Origin: Pseudomonas lactucae
GTDB lineage: Bacteria; Pseudomonadota; Gammaproteobacteria; Pseudomonadales; Pseudomonadaceae
Direction: 5' to 3'
NCBI RefSeq assembly: GCF_016937615.1
Contig: NZ_JAFHKI010000063.1
Location: forward strand, 1-59,838
DNA length: 59,838 nt
The position numbers and the translations under genes are program-made. Position 1 is the stretch's first letter; each line of letters starts with the position of its first letter. A model generated the notes under the pieces. It saw nothing but the letters and a program-made list of their open reading frames with translations. It made no database searches and was not told the DNA's origin. Shown piece after piece: positions 38,133 to 49,980 of the stretch.

Positions 38133-40387
38133 TTAACCTTTAATGCAATCGACGGTGTAACAACGACCACTGCCGTCGTCTTCGTGTTGCAATCCATGAA
38201 CATCGGCGACAAATCCGGGGAAACTGCTATCGAACGTGCGGGCAAATGCCAGGTAATCGATGATCGACCGCGTCGACTCCGTAAAGCGCTCGCCCGGCAT
38301 GATCAACGGAATACCCGGCGGATAAGGCACCAGCATCACGGCTGCGATGCGTCCTGGCAAGGCGTCAATGCAAACCGCTTCCACTTCACCCCGTACCAAC
38401 TGGTCGTACGCGTCGGCCGGTTTCATCGCAATTTCGGGCAGTACGGTGTACATGCGCTTGAGGTGCCTGGCCGTGGCGTTACTGCGATAGCAACTGTGCA
38501 ACTGGTCGCACAGATCGCGCAGGCCCAGGCCCTGATAGCGCACCGGACCTTGGGCAAACACCGACGGCAGACAACTGGCCAGGCTGGCATTGGCGTCATA
38601 GTTGCGCTTGAACTCCAACAGCTCGGTGAGCAAGGTACTCCATTTGCCTTTGGTGATGCCCATGGAAAACAGCACCAGGAAGGAATAGAGACCGGTCTTT
38701 TCCACCACCAGCCCACGTTCCCAGAGGAATTTGCTCACCACTGCGGCAGGTATCCCGCGCTCGCTCAAGGCACACCGGCGTTCAGGCCGGGCATCACCAG
38801 CGTCACTTTGATCGGGTCCAGCAGTACGTAATCTTCAGCAACATCACCAAAGCCGTGCCAGTCGTCCTGGGGATGCAACAGCCAATCCGCCGTGGCGACG
38901 CGGTCGATGCCGGCAACCGACGGCGGCTGCCAGATGGAAAACCACCAGTCCTCGGCGGCGATATGCTGGCGCAGATTGGCCAGGGCGCGGCGAAAGCTCA
39001 GGGCCTCATCGAACATTTCCTGCAGCAACGAGCGCCCGGCCGGGCCTTCCATCATGGCCGAGGCCACGTCCAGCGAGGCGATGATGCTGTATTGCGGCGA
39101 AGTGGAGATATGCATCATAAACGCTTCGTTGAAACGGTCACGGTCCAGCTGGCGGGCGCCGCCGTCCTGCACATGGATCATCGACGCCTGGCTGAACGCC
39201 GCCAACAGCTTGTGGGTGGAATGGGTGGTGAATACCAGCGGGCTGTCCGGGGTGCGCGAGGTGCCCATGCCGTAGCGCCCGGCGAAAAATTCGTGGAACG
39301 CCGCATAGGCATACCAGGCTTCGTCGAAGTGCAACACCTCGACACTGTTGCCCAATTGCTGCTTGATCAGCTCGGCGTTGTAGCACAGGCCGTCGTAGGT
39401 GGAGTTGGTGACCACCGCCAGCTTCACTTTCGGCGCACGCCCACGGGTCAGGGGGCTTGCATCGATCTTGGCGCGGATCGACTCGGGGCTGAACTCACTC
39501 AGGGGTATCGGGCCGATGATGCCCAGCTCGTTGCGTTCCGGGCACAGGTACAACGGAATGGCGCCGGTCATGATGATCGAGTGCAACACCGACTTGTGGC
39601 AGTTGCGGTCCACCAGCACCAGGTCATCGCGGCCAACCATCGAGTGCCAGACGATCTTGTTGGCGGTAGACGTGCCATTGATCACGAAGAAGGTGTGGTC
39701 GGCGCCGAAGTTGCGCGCAGCGCGGGCTTCAGCTTCGGCCAGAGGCCCGGTGTGGTCCAACAGCGACCCCAGTTCAGGCACCGATACGGATAAATCCGAA
39801 CGCAGGGTGTTTTCCCCGAAGAACTGGTGAAACGCCTGCCCTACCGGGCTTTTTCGATACGCCACGCCGCCGCCATGGCCTGGGGTGTGCCAGGAATAAT
39901 TGGAGTCGGCGGTGTGCTGCACCAGGGCCTTGAAGAATGGCGGTAGCAGGCCGTCAAGGTAGGTGCGTGCGGCGCGCGCCACTTGCCGGGCCAGAAACGG
40001 CACGGTGTCTTCGAACAGGTAAAGAATGCCGCGCAGTTGATTGAGTTCGCTCATGGCATCGGCCGGCGCGTTCTCCAGGGTGACTTGCTCGCCCAGGGCA
40101 AAGATCGGCAGGTTGGGCGCCCGCACCCGTGCCAGGCGGATCAACTCGACCATGTTTTGCAGCAGGTGGGTATTTTCGCCCGCGCCTTCGGCGGCGATCA
40201 ACATGCAGGCCAGGCCGTGATGGGTGGAAGCGACCAACCGGCCTTCGGCGTAGTCCACCGCGGAAAAGATACTGAAGCCCTCTTGCTCCAGCTCCCGGGC
40301 GATACCTCGGACCCGGTCGCCGGCCACCGTGTCGGCCTTGATGTCGCGATGCACGATAAGAACAGGAAACTTCAGGTCTTTGTACAT
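38133..40387 (-). CDS. ldcA: Lysine/ornithine/arginine decarboxylase, LdcA-like (frame broken once)
   Basis: 751 residues when rejoined, the same length as P. aeruginosa LdcA. The N-terminal response-regulator-like wing domain begins MYKDLKFPVLIVHRDIK. The PLP-binding Lys is in THSTHKLLAAFSQ near residue 393, and SAMMEGPAGRSLLQEMF follows. The C-terminal part resumes at about 38780. One G is missing at about 38785 (GGTG-TGCC), giving a false stop after GLNAG. It decarboxylates lysine (or a related basic amino acid) to a polyamine precursor in the cytoplasm. The position beside dnaQ is as in P. aeruginosa. Confidence 0.9.
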
Positions 40388-40474
40388 GAGGGCAGGTAGT
40401 CCTTGGGGCTATGCACTCAAGGGTAGAAGCTGGGAGCGGATGTGGCGAATGAAGATTTCATCGGCAATGGAGAT

Positions 40475-40565
40475 CGACTGTGGGAGGGGCGGTGCGACGA
40501 TTCGACTTGCTCCCGATGGCGGTGTGTCAGTCACAGCTGTTTCAACTGACACTCCCACACTTTGA
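40475..40565. repeat. P. fluorescens repeat between dnaQ and ldcA
   Basis: 'ctgtgggaggggcggtgcg' is followed by 'tgctcccgatggcggtgtg' and 'cagtcacagctgtttcaac', then 'tgacactcccacacttt'. The outer arms pair and the core is the group-typical repeat. It fills most of the 195-base gap between the two minus-strand genes; no gene is seen there. Confidence 0.7.
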
Positions 40566-40582
40566 TTGGATTCCAACCAGGA

Positions 40583-41328
40583 TTACTGCTGGGTCAGTTG
40601 GGTCCACAACGCCGGCGCGCCCGCCGATTTGGCAATCGCTTCCAGCCGTGCCGCATGCTCGGCCATATCCTGCTCGCTGGCGCGAATGATGGTGGTCGGC
40701 TTGCGATCAGCCGGCAGGCGGCGGATTTCCGAAGGGCGGTTGCCCGAACCTTCCGCCGAACCGCTACCGTCGGACGCATTACCGGCCAGGGACAGGCTGG
40801 TCTGCCCGCCGGTCATGGTCAGGTAAACGTCGGCGAGAATCTCGGAGTCGAGCAAGGCGCCGTGGAGTTCACGGCCGGAGTTGTCGACGCCATACCGCTT
40901 GCACAAGGCATCCAGGCTGTTGCGCTGGCCCGGGTGACGCTCACGCGCCATCATCAAGGTATCGAGGATCGAGCAGTGCCTGGAGATGTCCGCGCGATCG
41001 GTCTGCCCCATCAGGGCAAATTCGTTATTGATGAAACCGACGTCGAACGCCGCATTATGAATGATCAGTTGGGCGCCGTTGATGAATTCGAAAAACTCAT
41101 CAGCCACTTCGGCGAAACGCGGCTTGCCCTTGAGGAACTCGTCGGTGATGCCGTGGACGCCGATCGCACCTTCGTCACTGTCGCGGTCCGGTTGCAGGTA
41201 GACGTGGAAGTGACGTCCGGTAAGGCGGCGACCCATGAGTTCGACACAGCCGATTTCAATGATCCGGTGGCCGTCGGTCACGGCATGCCGGTGGTTTCGG
41301 TATCGAGTACAACAGATCGGATGGCCAT
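40583..41328 (-). CDS. dnaQ: DNA polymerase III epsilon subunit DnaQ (frame broken once near the start)
   Basis: 248 residues when rejoined, from MAIRSVVLDTETTGMP at 41328. The DEDDh proofreading exonuclease motifs are complete: Exo I LDTETTG, Exo II IIHNAAFDVGF, Exo III HGALLDSEIL. The C-terminal tail binds the polymerase subunit. One G is missing at about 41281 (GCCG-TGACC), so the first 15 codons fall in a different frame. Because dnaQ is needed for accurate replication, this break is almost certainly a sequence error. It is downstream of rnhA, with 59 bases between. Confidence 0.95.
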
Positions 41329-41387
41329 CAGGGTTCAGCTCTCAACGGTGTCTTTCAAAGGGCGCGATATTACCACGTGATTCGGCA

Positions 41388-41839
41388 TCAGCTCTGCTTG
41401 TAGCCGCGCACTTCATCCACACCACGGTTGGCGAGCTGGTCGGCGCGCTCGTTGCCGGGATGGCCGATGTGGCCGCGCACCCATTTCCAGGTGATGTCGT
41501 GGCGATTGCATTGCTCATCGAGCAATTGCCACAGGTCGGCATTCTTGACCGGCTCCTTGGACGCGGTTTTCCAGCCGCGTTTCTTCCAGTTGACCATCCA
41601 CTCATTGATACCCTTCATCACGTATTGCGAGTCGGTCACCAGCAGCACGTTGCAGCGACGCTTGAGTTCTTCCAGGCCGCGAATGGCGCCCATCAGCTCC
41701 ATGCGGTTGTTGGTGGTGTTGGCTTCGCCGCCCCACAGTTCCTTCTCGACGCCCTTGCACACCAGCAAGCGCCCCAGCCGCCGGGGCCCGGGTTGCCCTT
41801 GCAGGCGCCATCGGTGAAGAGTTCAACGCTATCGGTCAT
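41388..41839 (-). CDS. rnhA: Ribonuclease HI (frame broken once near the start)
   Basis: 150 residues when rejoined, from [20 protein letters not shown] at 41839. The catalytic residues are visible: Asp in FTDGAC, Glu in NRMELMGA, Asp in VTDSQYV, Asp in ERADQLAN, plus the basic protrusion [11 protein letters not shown]. It cuts RNA in RNA-DNA hybrids. One base is missing at about 41770 (GGCGC-TTGCTGG). Order methyltransferase-rnhA-dnaQ, all minus, is the conserved Pseudomonas cluster. Confidence 0.95.
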
Positions 41840-41885
41840 CGGTTACATCCATCAAAACAGGCGGGTCTGAAAATAAAAAGAGCTA

Positions 41886-42644
41886 TTACGGCTGGCTTTG
41901 CTTGCGGTTGACCTTGGCCATCGGCATCGGCACCAGCTTGCCCATGGGTTGGCGCGCGACCTGGCGCACCGGCCGCAGCCCGACCACGATCTTGCGCGCC
42001 ACCAATAGATAGAAGCCGCCGCCCGACAACTGCCAGGCGCCTGCACGGCGCTCCCAGCCGGCCAGGCGGCCCTGCCACGTGGTCGAGGCAAGCGGCGGAC
42101 GATAGCACCCGAAGCGGCGTTTCTCCAGTGCGAAGCCCAGCAGGTTCAACCAGTCCGCTACCCGCGACGGCGCGATGCAGCGCGCCTGGCGCAGGCCATC
42201 ATGGGCGAACACATGGCGCAGACCCCATGTGCTCCAGGGGTTGATGCCGACAATCAGCAAATGGCCACCCGGACGTACGCTGCTCGCCGCTTCGCGCAGC
42301 AAACCGTGGGGCGACAGGCAGAAATCCAGGCCATGTTGCAACACCACCACATCGGCGGCGTGCTCGCTCAAGGGCCAGGCCTGCTCCTCGCAGACAATCT
42401 CCACACCCGGCAACGGTGCGCCCAGGCGCACATTGCGTTGCACCTGGGGCGCAGGCGGCGGCGTCTGCGCGGAGGGGCCGTAATGCACCAGGTAACCACC
42501 AAAGAACCGGCCCAGCTCGTCTTCGAGCATGTGCCGTTCCTCTTCCAGCAAAAATTGCCCGATCGGCCCGGACAACCATTCACGGGCTGCGCCGATCAGC
42601 GCCAGCCACTCAGGATCGGCCTGGGCGAACGCTTTATCAGTCAT
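41886..42644 (-). CDS. Class I SAM-dependent methyltransferase
   Basis: 252 residues from [17 protein letters not shown] at 42644; a 4-residue longer start at 42656 is possible. The Rossmann methyltransferase core is seen around [23 protein letters not shown] and [21 protein letters not shown]. The C-terminus is basic ([14 protein letters not shown]). It lies directly upstream of rnhA and divergent from gloB as in P. aeruginosa. Substrate unknown. Confidence 0.9.
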   Translation of the reverse strand: MTDKAFAQADPEWLALIGAAREWLSGPIGQFLLEEERHMLEDELGRFFGGYLVHYGPSAQTPPPAPQVQRNVRLGAPLPGVEIVCEEQAWPLSEHAADVVVLQHGLDFCLSPHGLLREAASSVRPGGHLLIVGINPWSTWGLRHVFAHDGLRQARCIAPSRVADWLNLLGFALEKRRFGCYRPPLASTTWQGRLAGWERRAGAWQLSGGGFYLLVARKIVVGLRPVRQVARQPMGKLVPMPMAKVNRKQSQP

Positions 42645-42709
42645 TGCATTCTCCAACTCGCCTAGACGTTCTAAGATGCACCAATGTGTTCAGCTTGGCG
42701 AATCGAAGA

Positions 42710-43477
42710 ATGATACAGATCAGTGCCCTGCCCGCCTTCACCGATAACTACATCTGGTTGTTACAGGACCCGAAGACCCAACGCTGCGCCGTGGTCGACC
42801 CCGGCGATGCCGCACCGGTACTGGCCTGGCTCGAGCAAAACCCTGGATGGACCCTCAGCGACATCCTGGTCACTCACCATCACCACGACCACGTGGGCGG
42901 CGTCGAACAACTGAAAAACATTACCGGCGCCAAGGTCTACGGCCCGGCCAATGAAAAGATTCCCGCGCGGGACGTCGCCTTGCACGACCATGATCGCATC
43001 ACGGTGCTGGGCTGGGATTTCGACGTGCATAGCGTACCCGGCCACACCCTGGGACATATCGCCTTCTATCACCCGGGCGTGCTGTTCTGTGGCGATACCT
43101 TGTTCGCCGCCGGCTGCGGTCGCCTGTTCGAAGGCACGCCGGAACAGATGCATGCCTCGCTGACGCGCCTGGCCGCCTTGCCCGCCGACACCTTGGTGTA
43201 CTGCACCCACGAATACACACAAAGCAATCTCAAATTTGCCCAGACGGTGGAACCGCACAATGCCGATATTGCCGAACGGGTGGAAAACGTCCGCCAACTC
43301 AGGGCCCGAGACGAGATGACGTTACCGTCCAACCTGGCCCTGGAATTGCGCACCAACCCCTTTTTACGCACCACTGAAACATCCGTTAAACAAAAAGCGG
43401 ACGAACGGAATGGCCACGATAACCGCGCTGGGGCCGAGGTGTTTGCTAGCTTGAGGGCCTGGAAAGATAAGTTCTAA
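42710..43477 (+). CDS. gloB: Hydroxyacylglutathione hydrolase (glyoxalase II)
   Basis: 255 residues from [18 protein letters not shown] at 42710. The metallo-beta-lactamase metal site [10 protein letters not shown] is near residue 55, with later ligands in HTLGHI, FCGDTLF and CTHEYT. The C-terminal glyoxalase II domain includes [17 protein letters not shown]. It hydrolyses S-lactoylglutathione in methylglyoxal detoxification. Divergent from the methyltransferase with 65 bases between; mltD follows. Confidence 0.96.
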   Translation: MIQISALPAFTDNYIWLLQDPKTQRCAVVDPGDAAPVLAWLEQNPGWTLSDILVTHHHHDHVGGVEQLKNITGAKVYGPANEKIPARDVALHDHDRITVLGWDFDVHSVPGHTLGHIAFYHPGVLFCGDTLFAAGCGRLFEGTPEQMHASLTRLAALPADTLVYCTHEYTQSNLKFAQTVEPHNADIAERVENVRQLRARDEMTLPSNLALELRTNPFLRTTETSVKQKADERNGHDNRAGAEVFASLRAWKDKF

Positions 43478-43575
43478 CGGGACGCAATCTGATACGTAAT
43501 TTCTGAATGGTTGACCGGAACCGAAGCGCTTTCTAGAATCGCCCGACATTTTTGCCCGGAACTTACTTCCAGCCA

Positions 43576-44975
43576 ATGTCGTCACCTATTCGTAAATCCA
43601 ACCATTCAGACGCATTGACCCGCCTGGCTCAAGCCGTGGCGGTGGGTGTCTGCGCAACGCTGGCGGGCTGCCAATCGACAAATTTCGCTGCACAATCCAC
43701 CGTGCAACCCAAACCGAATCTTGCCGCCAAGATCAAGCAAAAACCCATCTGGCTCTCAGAGAAGCCCAGCCCCGAAGTGCCCCAGGATGTCTGGGAACGC
43801 ATGCGCCGGGGCTTTCAACTGCAGGACAATCTCGGCGTCAACCCGCGCATCGAGCAACAGCGCCTGTGGTTCGCCAGCAACCCATCGTTCCTGGAGAACG
43901 CCGGGGAGCGCGGCAGCCTCTACATTCATTACATCGTCGAACGCCTTGAAGAACGCAACATGCCCCTGGAGCTGGCGCTGCTGCCAGTGATTGAAAGTGC
44001 CTACAACCCCATGGCCTATTCGCGCAGCGATGCGGTCGCCTGTGGCAATTCATCCCCTCCACCGGGCGCTACTTCAACCTGCGCCAGACCCGCGCCTATG
44101 ACGGCCGTCGCGACATCACCGCCTCCACCACCGCCGCCCTGGACTACCTGACCCGTCTGCACGATATGTTCAACGGCGACTGGCTGCTGGCGCTGGCCGC
44201 CTATAACGCGGGCGAAGGCACCGTGAGCCGAGCCATCGAGCGCAACGAAAAGCTCGGCCTGCCCACCGACTACTGGAACCTGCCGCTGCCCCAGGAAACC
44301 AAGGACTACGTGCCCAAGTTCCTGGCACTGTCCCAGGTGGTGCTGGCTCCCGAGGCCTACGGTGTCAACCTGAACCCGATTGCCAACACGCCCTATTTCG
44401 AAGTGGTGGAAGTCAAGCAAAGCATGGACCTGTCACGGGTCGCCGCGTTGGCGGAAATCGACGAAGACGAACTGTTCCAGCTCAACCCGGCCCTGAAGCA
44501 ACGTACCACCTTGGATGGCCCCCAACATCTGTTGGTACCGAGCTCCAAGGCGCAATTGCTCACCAGCACCCTTTCGACGATGAAGCCTGAAGAATTGCTG
44601 GCAATGCGCCCTAAAAAACAGGTGTTCGACGAAGTCGAGACTCCACGGGTGGCCGGGCGTACCCGCAGCTACAAGGTGCGCAGCGGCGACAACCTCACGC
44701 TGATCGCCAAGGCCAACAAGGTCGACGTGCACGACCTGCAGCGCTGGAACCAGCTCAACGGCCAGGCACTCAAGGTCGGCCAGACCCTGGTGATGCAGGA
44801 CACGCGCAAGGTAGCCGCCTCCAAACCCGTGCAATACAAGGTCAAGAAAGGCGATTCGCTGTATATCGTCGCCAAGCGTTTCAACGTAGAGATGCAACAT
44901 CTCAAGCGTTGGAACCCGCGTACCGGCCAGGCGTTGAAGCCGGGGCAGATGCTGGTGGTTTCCGGGCCGCGCTAA
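43576..44975 (+). CDS. mltD: Membrane-bound lytic transglycosylase D with LysM repeats (frame broken once)
   Basis: 466 residues when rejoined. The signal peptide ends in a lipobox (TLAGC), so it is a lipoprotein. The catalytic Glu is in LLPVIESAYNP. Frame breaks at about 44037, where GTCG-CCTG lacks a G; the second piece carries the expected GLWQFIPSTGRYFNL region and LAAYNAGEG. Two LysM domains end the protein (SYKVRSGDNLTLIAKANK, QYKVKKGDSLYIVAKRF). It cuts murein glycan strands, releasing 1,6-anhydro-muropeptides. The npp peptide importer is directly downstream. Confidence 0.92.
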
Positions 44976-45004
44976 GACTTCAAACATAAAGGCAAAGCTT
45001 GCAT

Positions 45005-45130
45005 GTGGCGAGGGAACTTGCTCCCGCTGGGCTGCGCGGCAGCCCCAAAACGGGCACCCAGGAGGTAACTGGCTTACCTCATGATATTGGGAGCGCTCCG
45101 CGCTCCAGCGGGAGCAGGTTCCCTCGCCAC
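45005..45130. repeat. REPIN-like inverted repeat between mltD and the npp operon
   Basis: The arm 'gtggcgagggaacttgctcc'... (45005-45030) is matched by its inverted copy at 45105-45130, 25 of 26 bases complementary, around a 74-base centre that itself holds 'gggagcgctccgcgctccag'. A large hairpin is possible. No gene is in the 268-base gap. Confidence 0.8.
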
Positions 45131-45243
45131 CGCAAGTTCCCTCCCACATTGGATCTACATCATCCCAACTGGCTTTTTCCAACCGGAACAAGCTGTTACT
45201 GTACCGATCATAAAGCCCAAGCCGCCTGGATCGGATCTCTGAC

Positions 45244-47071
45244 TTGAAGCGTCCCCTCCTTCTACTAATAAGTCTGGCCTTGAGCTTTTGCGCGAACGCG
45301 ACGATAACCGAGAGCCATGGTTATACGCAGTTCGGCGTGCTCAAGTACCCGGCCAAATTCACCCATTTCGATTGGGTCAACCCTGCAGCGCCGAAAGGCG
45401 GCACGTTGCGGGTCATGGCATTTGGCACCTTCGATACGCTCAACCCCTACACCTTCAAGGCTCGAGCCCGGTTTCCACCCCCAATTTCCTGCAGTACGGC
45501 GTCAATGAGCTGAACGAACCGTTGATGGTCGGCACCGGCCAGTACGCACCATCCGGCGATGAGCCAACCTCCAGCTATGGGCTGATCGCCCAGTCGGTGG
45601 AATACAGCGAGGACCGCAGCTGGGTGGTGTTCAACCTGCGCCCGCAGGCACGTTTTCACGATGGCAAGCCGATCACCGCCGACGACGTGGCGTTTTCCTA
45701 CCGCACCCTGCTGACTGAAGGCCACCCGCAGTACCGCACCAACCTGCAAGAAGTCGCGCGGGTGGATGTGCTCGACCCTCACCGCATCCGCTTTGTGTTC
45801 AAGCGCGCCGGCAACCCGTTGCTGATCCTGCGCCTGGGCGAGTTGCCGGTGTTGCCTCAGCACTATTGGAAGAACCGCGATTTCAAGGCCACCACCTTTG
45901 AACCACCGCTGGGCAGCGGGCCGTACCGCATCAGCAAGGTCACCCCGGGCCGGCAACTGGTGTTCGAACGGGTCAAGGATTATTGGGGCAAGGACCTTCC
46001 GGTCAACCAGGGTTTCTATAACTACGACAAGGTCGAAGTGGAGTTCTATCGCGACAGCGACGTGGCTTTCGAAGCCTTCAAGGCCGGCGAGTTCGACATC
46101 TACATCGAACACCAGGCCAAGAACTGGGCCAATGGCTACAACTTCCCGGCGGTGAACCGCGGCGAAGTGATCAAGGCGCAGATCGCGCACCAGATCCCGA
46201 CTCAGAGCCAGGGCCTGTTCATGAACACGCGGCGGCCGACGTTCAGCCAGACCAAAGTGCGCGAAGCCCTGGGGCTGATGTTCGACTTCGAGTGGACCAA
46301 CCGCACCCTGTTCAGCAACGCCTATAAACGTACCTTGAGCTACTACCCCAACAGTGAATTCTCGGCGACCGGCCTGCCGGTGGGCCACGAATGGCTGATG
46401 CTCTCGCCCTACCGTGAGCAGTTGCCGGCCAACCTGTTCACCCAGCCGTTCAGCCTGCCGCAGACCGACGGACGCGGCATCCCCCGCGACACCATGCGTC
46501 GCGCGCTGGCGCTGCTCGGCGATGCCGGCTGGAAGCTGTCCGGCCAACGCCTGCTCAACAAGGACGGCCAACCGCTGCGCCTGGAGATATTGCTGGTCAA
46601 CCCGAACCTGGAGCGCATCCTGCAGCCCTATGTCGAGAACCTGATCAGTATCGGCATCGACGCACGCCTGCGCACCGTCGACCGCGCCCAGTACAAGCAA
46701 CGCCTGGATCAGTTCGACTTCGACATGATCCTGATGACCCTCAACCAGACCTTGAGCCCCGGCCTTGAGCAGTGGCAGTACTTTCATTCCAGCCAGGCCG
46801 CGATCAAGGGCAGCAAGAACTACGCAGGCATCGCCAACCCCATCGTCGACCACCTGCTGGAACAACTGCTGGCGGCGCAGACCCGCGAAGAACAACTGGC
46901 CGCCGGCGCGCCCTGGACCGGGTGCTGCTGTGGCAGCACTACAGCATTCCCAACTGGTACCTCAACTATCATCGCTTGGCGTACCGCAACCGGTTCGCCT
47001 TTGTCGCCACGCCGCCCTACAGCCTGGGCCTGAGCGCATGGTGGCTGAAAGCTTCGGAGAAAGCCCAATGA
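45244..47071 (+). CDS. nppA1: Peptide ABC transporter substrate-binding protein, YejA/NppA1-type (frame broken twice)
   Basis: 609 residues when rejoined. A signal peptide spans residues 1-20 (LLLLISLALSFCANA) after a TTG start at 45244. The SBP_bac_5 (family 5) fold follows. One base is missing at about 45461 (AAGG-CTCGAG) and one at about 46907 (GCCGGC-GCGCC), giving three frames. LPVLPQHYWKNRDF and FDIYIEHQAKNWANGYN are shared with the next gene, so the two binding proteins are paralogues. The stop overlaps the nppA2 ATG. In P. aeruginosa the orthologous Npp system imports peptidyl nucleosides; the family also imports muropeptides. Confidence 0.87.
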
Positions 47072-48906
47072 TGTATTTGCGCAACGCTCTGATCAGCACC
47101 TTTTTACTCTGCGGCGCAGCCCAAGCGGCGCCGCAACACGCGCTGACGCTGTACAACGAACCGCCCAAATACCCGGCCAATTTCAAGCACACCGATTACG
47201 TCAACCCGGACGCCCCCAAGGGCGGGACGTTTCGCGAATCGAGCCTGGCCGGCTTCGACAGCTTCAACCCGTTTATCAGCAAAGGTGTCCCCGCCGACAA
47301 TATCGGCCTGATCTACGACACCCTGGCGACCCAAAGCCTGGACGAACCCTTCACCGAATACGGCCTGGTGGCCGGCAAGATCGAAAAAGCCCCGGACAAC
47401 AGTTGGGTACGCTTTTATCTGCGCCCCGAGGCGCGCTTCCACGACGGCCATCCCATGCGCGCCGACGACGTGGTGTTCAGCTTCCAGACCTTGATCAAGG
47501 ACGGCACCCCGCTCTACCGCACCTATTACGCGGATATCGACGAAGTGATCGCCGAAGACCCGTTGCGAGTGCTGTTCAAGTTCAAGCGCACCAATAACCG
47601 CGAACTGCCGCTGATCCTCGGCCAATTACCGGTGCTGCCTAAACATTGGTGGGCCACACGCGACTTCACCAAGGGCAACCTGGAATTCCCCCTCGGCAGC
47701 GGCCCCTACAAAGTGGCGCAGGTCAACGCCGGGCGCTCGGTGCGCTACGAGCGAGTCAAAGATTATTGGGGCAAAGACCTGCCGATCAACAAGGGCCTGT
47801 ACAATTTCGACCAGCGCATCACTGACTACTATCGCGATGCGACGGTGGCCCTGGAAGCGCTCAAGGCCGGACAGTTCGACTACTGGGCCGAATTCAGTGC
47901 GAAGAACTGGGCCAACGCCTACAACGTGCCCGCCGTTGCGCAAGGCCGGCTGATCAAGGAAGAGATCCCCAACGGCAACCCCACCGGCATGCAGGGCTTC
48001 GTGTTCAACACGCGCAAGCCCATGTTCCAGGACGTGCGTGTGCGCAAGGCCATCAGCCTGTTGCTGGATTTCGAGTGGAGTAACAAGCAGCTGTTCAACG
48101 GTGCCTACACCCGTACCCGCAGCTACTTCGAAAACTCCGACATGGCCGCCACCGGCTTGCCCGGCCCCGACGAGCTGAAAATTCTCGAACCGCTGCGCGA
48201 CAAGATCCCGCCCCAGGTGTTTACCGAAGCCTTCGAGCCGGCCAAGACCGACGGCAGCGGCATGATCCGCGCCCAGCAGCGCGAGGCGTACCAGTTGCTG
48301 CAGGAAGCCGGCTGGAAAATCGTCGACGACAAAATGGTCGACACCACCGGCAAACCGGTGACCGTCGAATTCCTGCTCGCCCAGACCGAGTTCGAGCGCA
48401 TCCTGCTGCCGTTCAAACGCAACCTCGCCGACCTGGGCATCGACCTGGTGATTCGCCGGGTAGACGTCTCGCAATTCGTCACCCGCCTACGGTCGCGGGA
48501 TTTCGACATGCTCGTGGGCAGCTTTCCACAATCTTCGTCGCCGGGTAACGAACAGCGCGAATTCTGGAAATCCACCAGCGCCGACAAACCTGGCAGCCGC
48601 AATTACATGGGTCTCAAAGACCCGGCCGTCGATCAGCTGGTGGAACAGTTGATCGATTCAGACACCCGCGCCAGCCTGATCGCCCATGCCAGGGCCCTGG
48701 ACCGCGTGCTGCAATTTGGCTACTACGTGATCCCCAACTGGCATATCAAGACTTTCCGCGTGGCTTACTGGAACAACCTCGGTCATCCAAAGGTGTCACC
48801 GCTGTATGACGTCGGCATCTCCACCTGGTGGAGCAAGCCCAACGTGCCGCCGGCAATGGCCCCAGCCCCCCAAACGAGCGCCGACACGGCGAGCGGAGGC
48901 GATTAA
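47068..48906 (+). CDS. nppA2: Peptide ABC transporter substrate-binding protein, YejA/NppA2-type
   Basis: 612 residues from [20 protein letters not shown] at 47068, overlapping the nppA1 stop. A signal peptide ends after AQA. It has the full family 5 binding-protein fold: [69 protein letters not shown]. The open frame is complete. It is immediately followed by nppB (TAA then ATG). It is a close paralogue of the upstream binding protein; specificity may differ. Confidence 0.92.
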   Translation: MMYLRNALISTFLLCGAAQAAPQHALTLYNEPPKYPANFKHTDYVNPDAPKGGTFRESSLAGFDSFNPFISKGVPADNIGLIYDTLATQSLDEPFTEYGLVAGKIEKAPDNSWVRFYLRPEARFHDGHPMRADDVVFSFQTLIKDGTPLYRTYYADIDEVIAEDPLRVLFKFKRTNNRELPLILGQLPVLPKHWWATRDFTKGNLEFPLGSGPYKVAQVNAGRSVRYERVKDYWGKDLPINKGLYNFDQRITDYYRDATVALEALKAGQFDYWAEFSAKNWANAYNVPAVAQGRLIKEEIPNGNPTGMQGFVFNTRKPMFQDVRVRKAISLLLDFEWSNKQLFNGAYTRTRSYFENSDMAATGLPGPDELKILEPLRDKIPPQVFTEAFEPAKTDGSGMIRAQQREAYQLLQEAGWKIVDDKMVDTTGKPVTVEFLLAQTEFERILLPFKRNLADLGIDLVIRRVDVSQFVTRLRSRDFDMLVGSFPQSSSPGNEQREFWKSTSADKPGSRNYMGLKDPAVDQLVEQLIDSDTRASLIAHARALDRVLQFGYYVIPNWHIKTFRVAYWNNLGHPKVSPLYDVGISTWWSKPNVPPAMAPAPQTSADTASGGD

Positions 48907-49979
48907 ATGCTGGCTTATATTCTTCGCCGCCTGTTATTGATCATCCCCACGTTGTTCGGAATTTTGCTGATCAACTTCATCATCATCCAGGCGCCCCCGG
49001 TGGCCCGGTGGAGCAAATGATCGCCAAGCTCGAAGGCTTTGACGGCGCCACCAGCCGCATCGCCGGTGGCGGTGCCGAAGTGGCGGTGGCCGGCTCCAGC
49101 TACCGTGGCGCCCAGGGCCTGGACCCGGCGCTGATCAAGGAAATCGAGAAGATGTACGGCTTCGACAAGTCGGCGCCGGAACGTTTGTGGATCATGGTCA
49201 AGAATTACGCCCGGTTGGATTTCGGCGACAGTTTCTTCCGCGACGCCAAGGTCATCGACCTGATCAAGGAAAAGATGCCGGTGTCCATCTCCCTTGGGTT
49301 ATGGAGCACGCTGATCATGTACCTGGTGTCGATCCCGCTCGGGATCGCCAAAGCCACGCGACACGGCAGCCACTTCGACGTGTGGACCAGTTCGGCGATC
49401 ATCGTCGGCTACGCGATCCCGGCGTTCCTGTTCGCCATCCTGCTGATCGTGGTGTTTGCCGGCGGCAGTTATTTCGATTGGTTCCCACTGCGCGGGCTCA
49501 CTTCGAATAACTTCGACGAGCTGAGCTGGGGCGGCAAGATCCTCGACTACTTCTGGCACCTGGCGTTGCCCATCACCGCGCTGGTGATCGGTAACTTCGC
49601 GACCATGACGCTGCTGACCAAAAACAGCTTTCTCGACGAGATCAACAAGCAGTACGTGGTCACCGCCAGGGCCAAGGGCCTGACCAACCACCGCGTGCTG
49701 TACGGGCATGTGTTCCGCAACGCCATGCTGTTGGTGATCGCCGGTTTCCCCTCGGCCTTTATCGGTATCTTCTTCACCGGCTCCTTGCTGGTGGAAGTGA
49801 TCTTCTCTCTCGACGGCCTGGGCCTGATGAGCTTTGAAGCGGCGATCAACCGCGATTACCCGGTGGTGTTCGGCACGCTGTTCATCTTCACGCTGCTGGG
49901 GTTGATCGTGAAACTGATCGGCGACCTCACCTATACCCTGGTCGATCCGCGCATCGACTTCGCCAGCCGGGAGCATTGA
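48907..49979 (+). CDS. nppB: ABC transporter permease, YejB/NppB-type (frame broken once)
   Basis: 357 residues when rejoined, from [18 protein letters not shown] at 48907. One base is missing at about 48993 (in CAGGC-GCCCCCGG), giving a false stop after FIIIQA; then [17 protein letters not shown] continues. Five to six transmembrane segments, and the EAA loop [25 protein letters not shown] before [20 protein letters not shown]. It forms the inner-membrane channel with NppC. The next gene starts after one base. Confidence 0.9.
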
Positions 49980-49980
49980 G

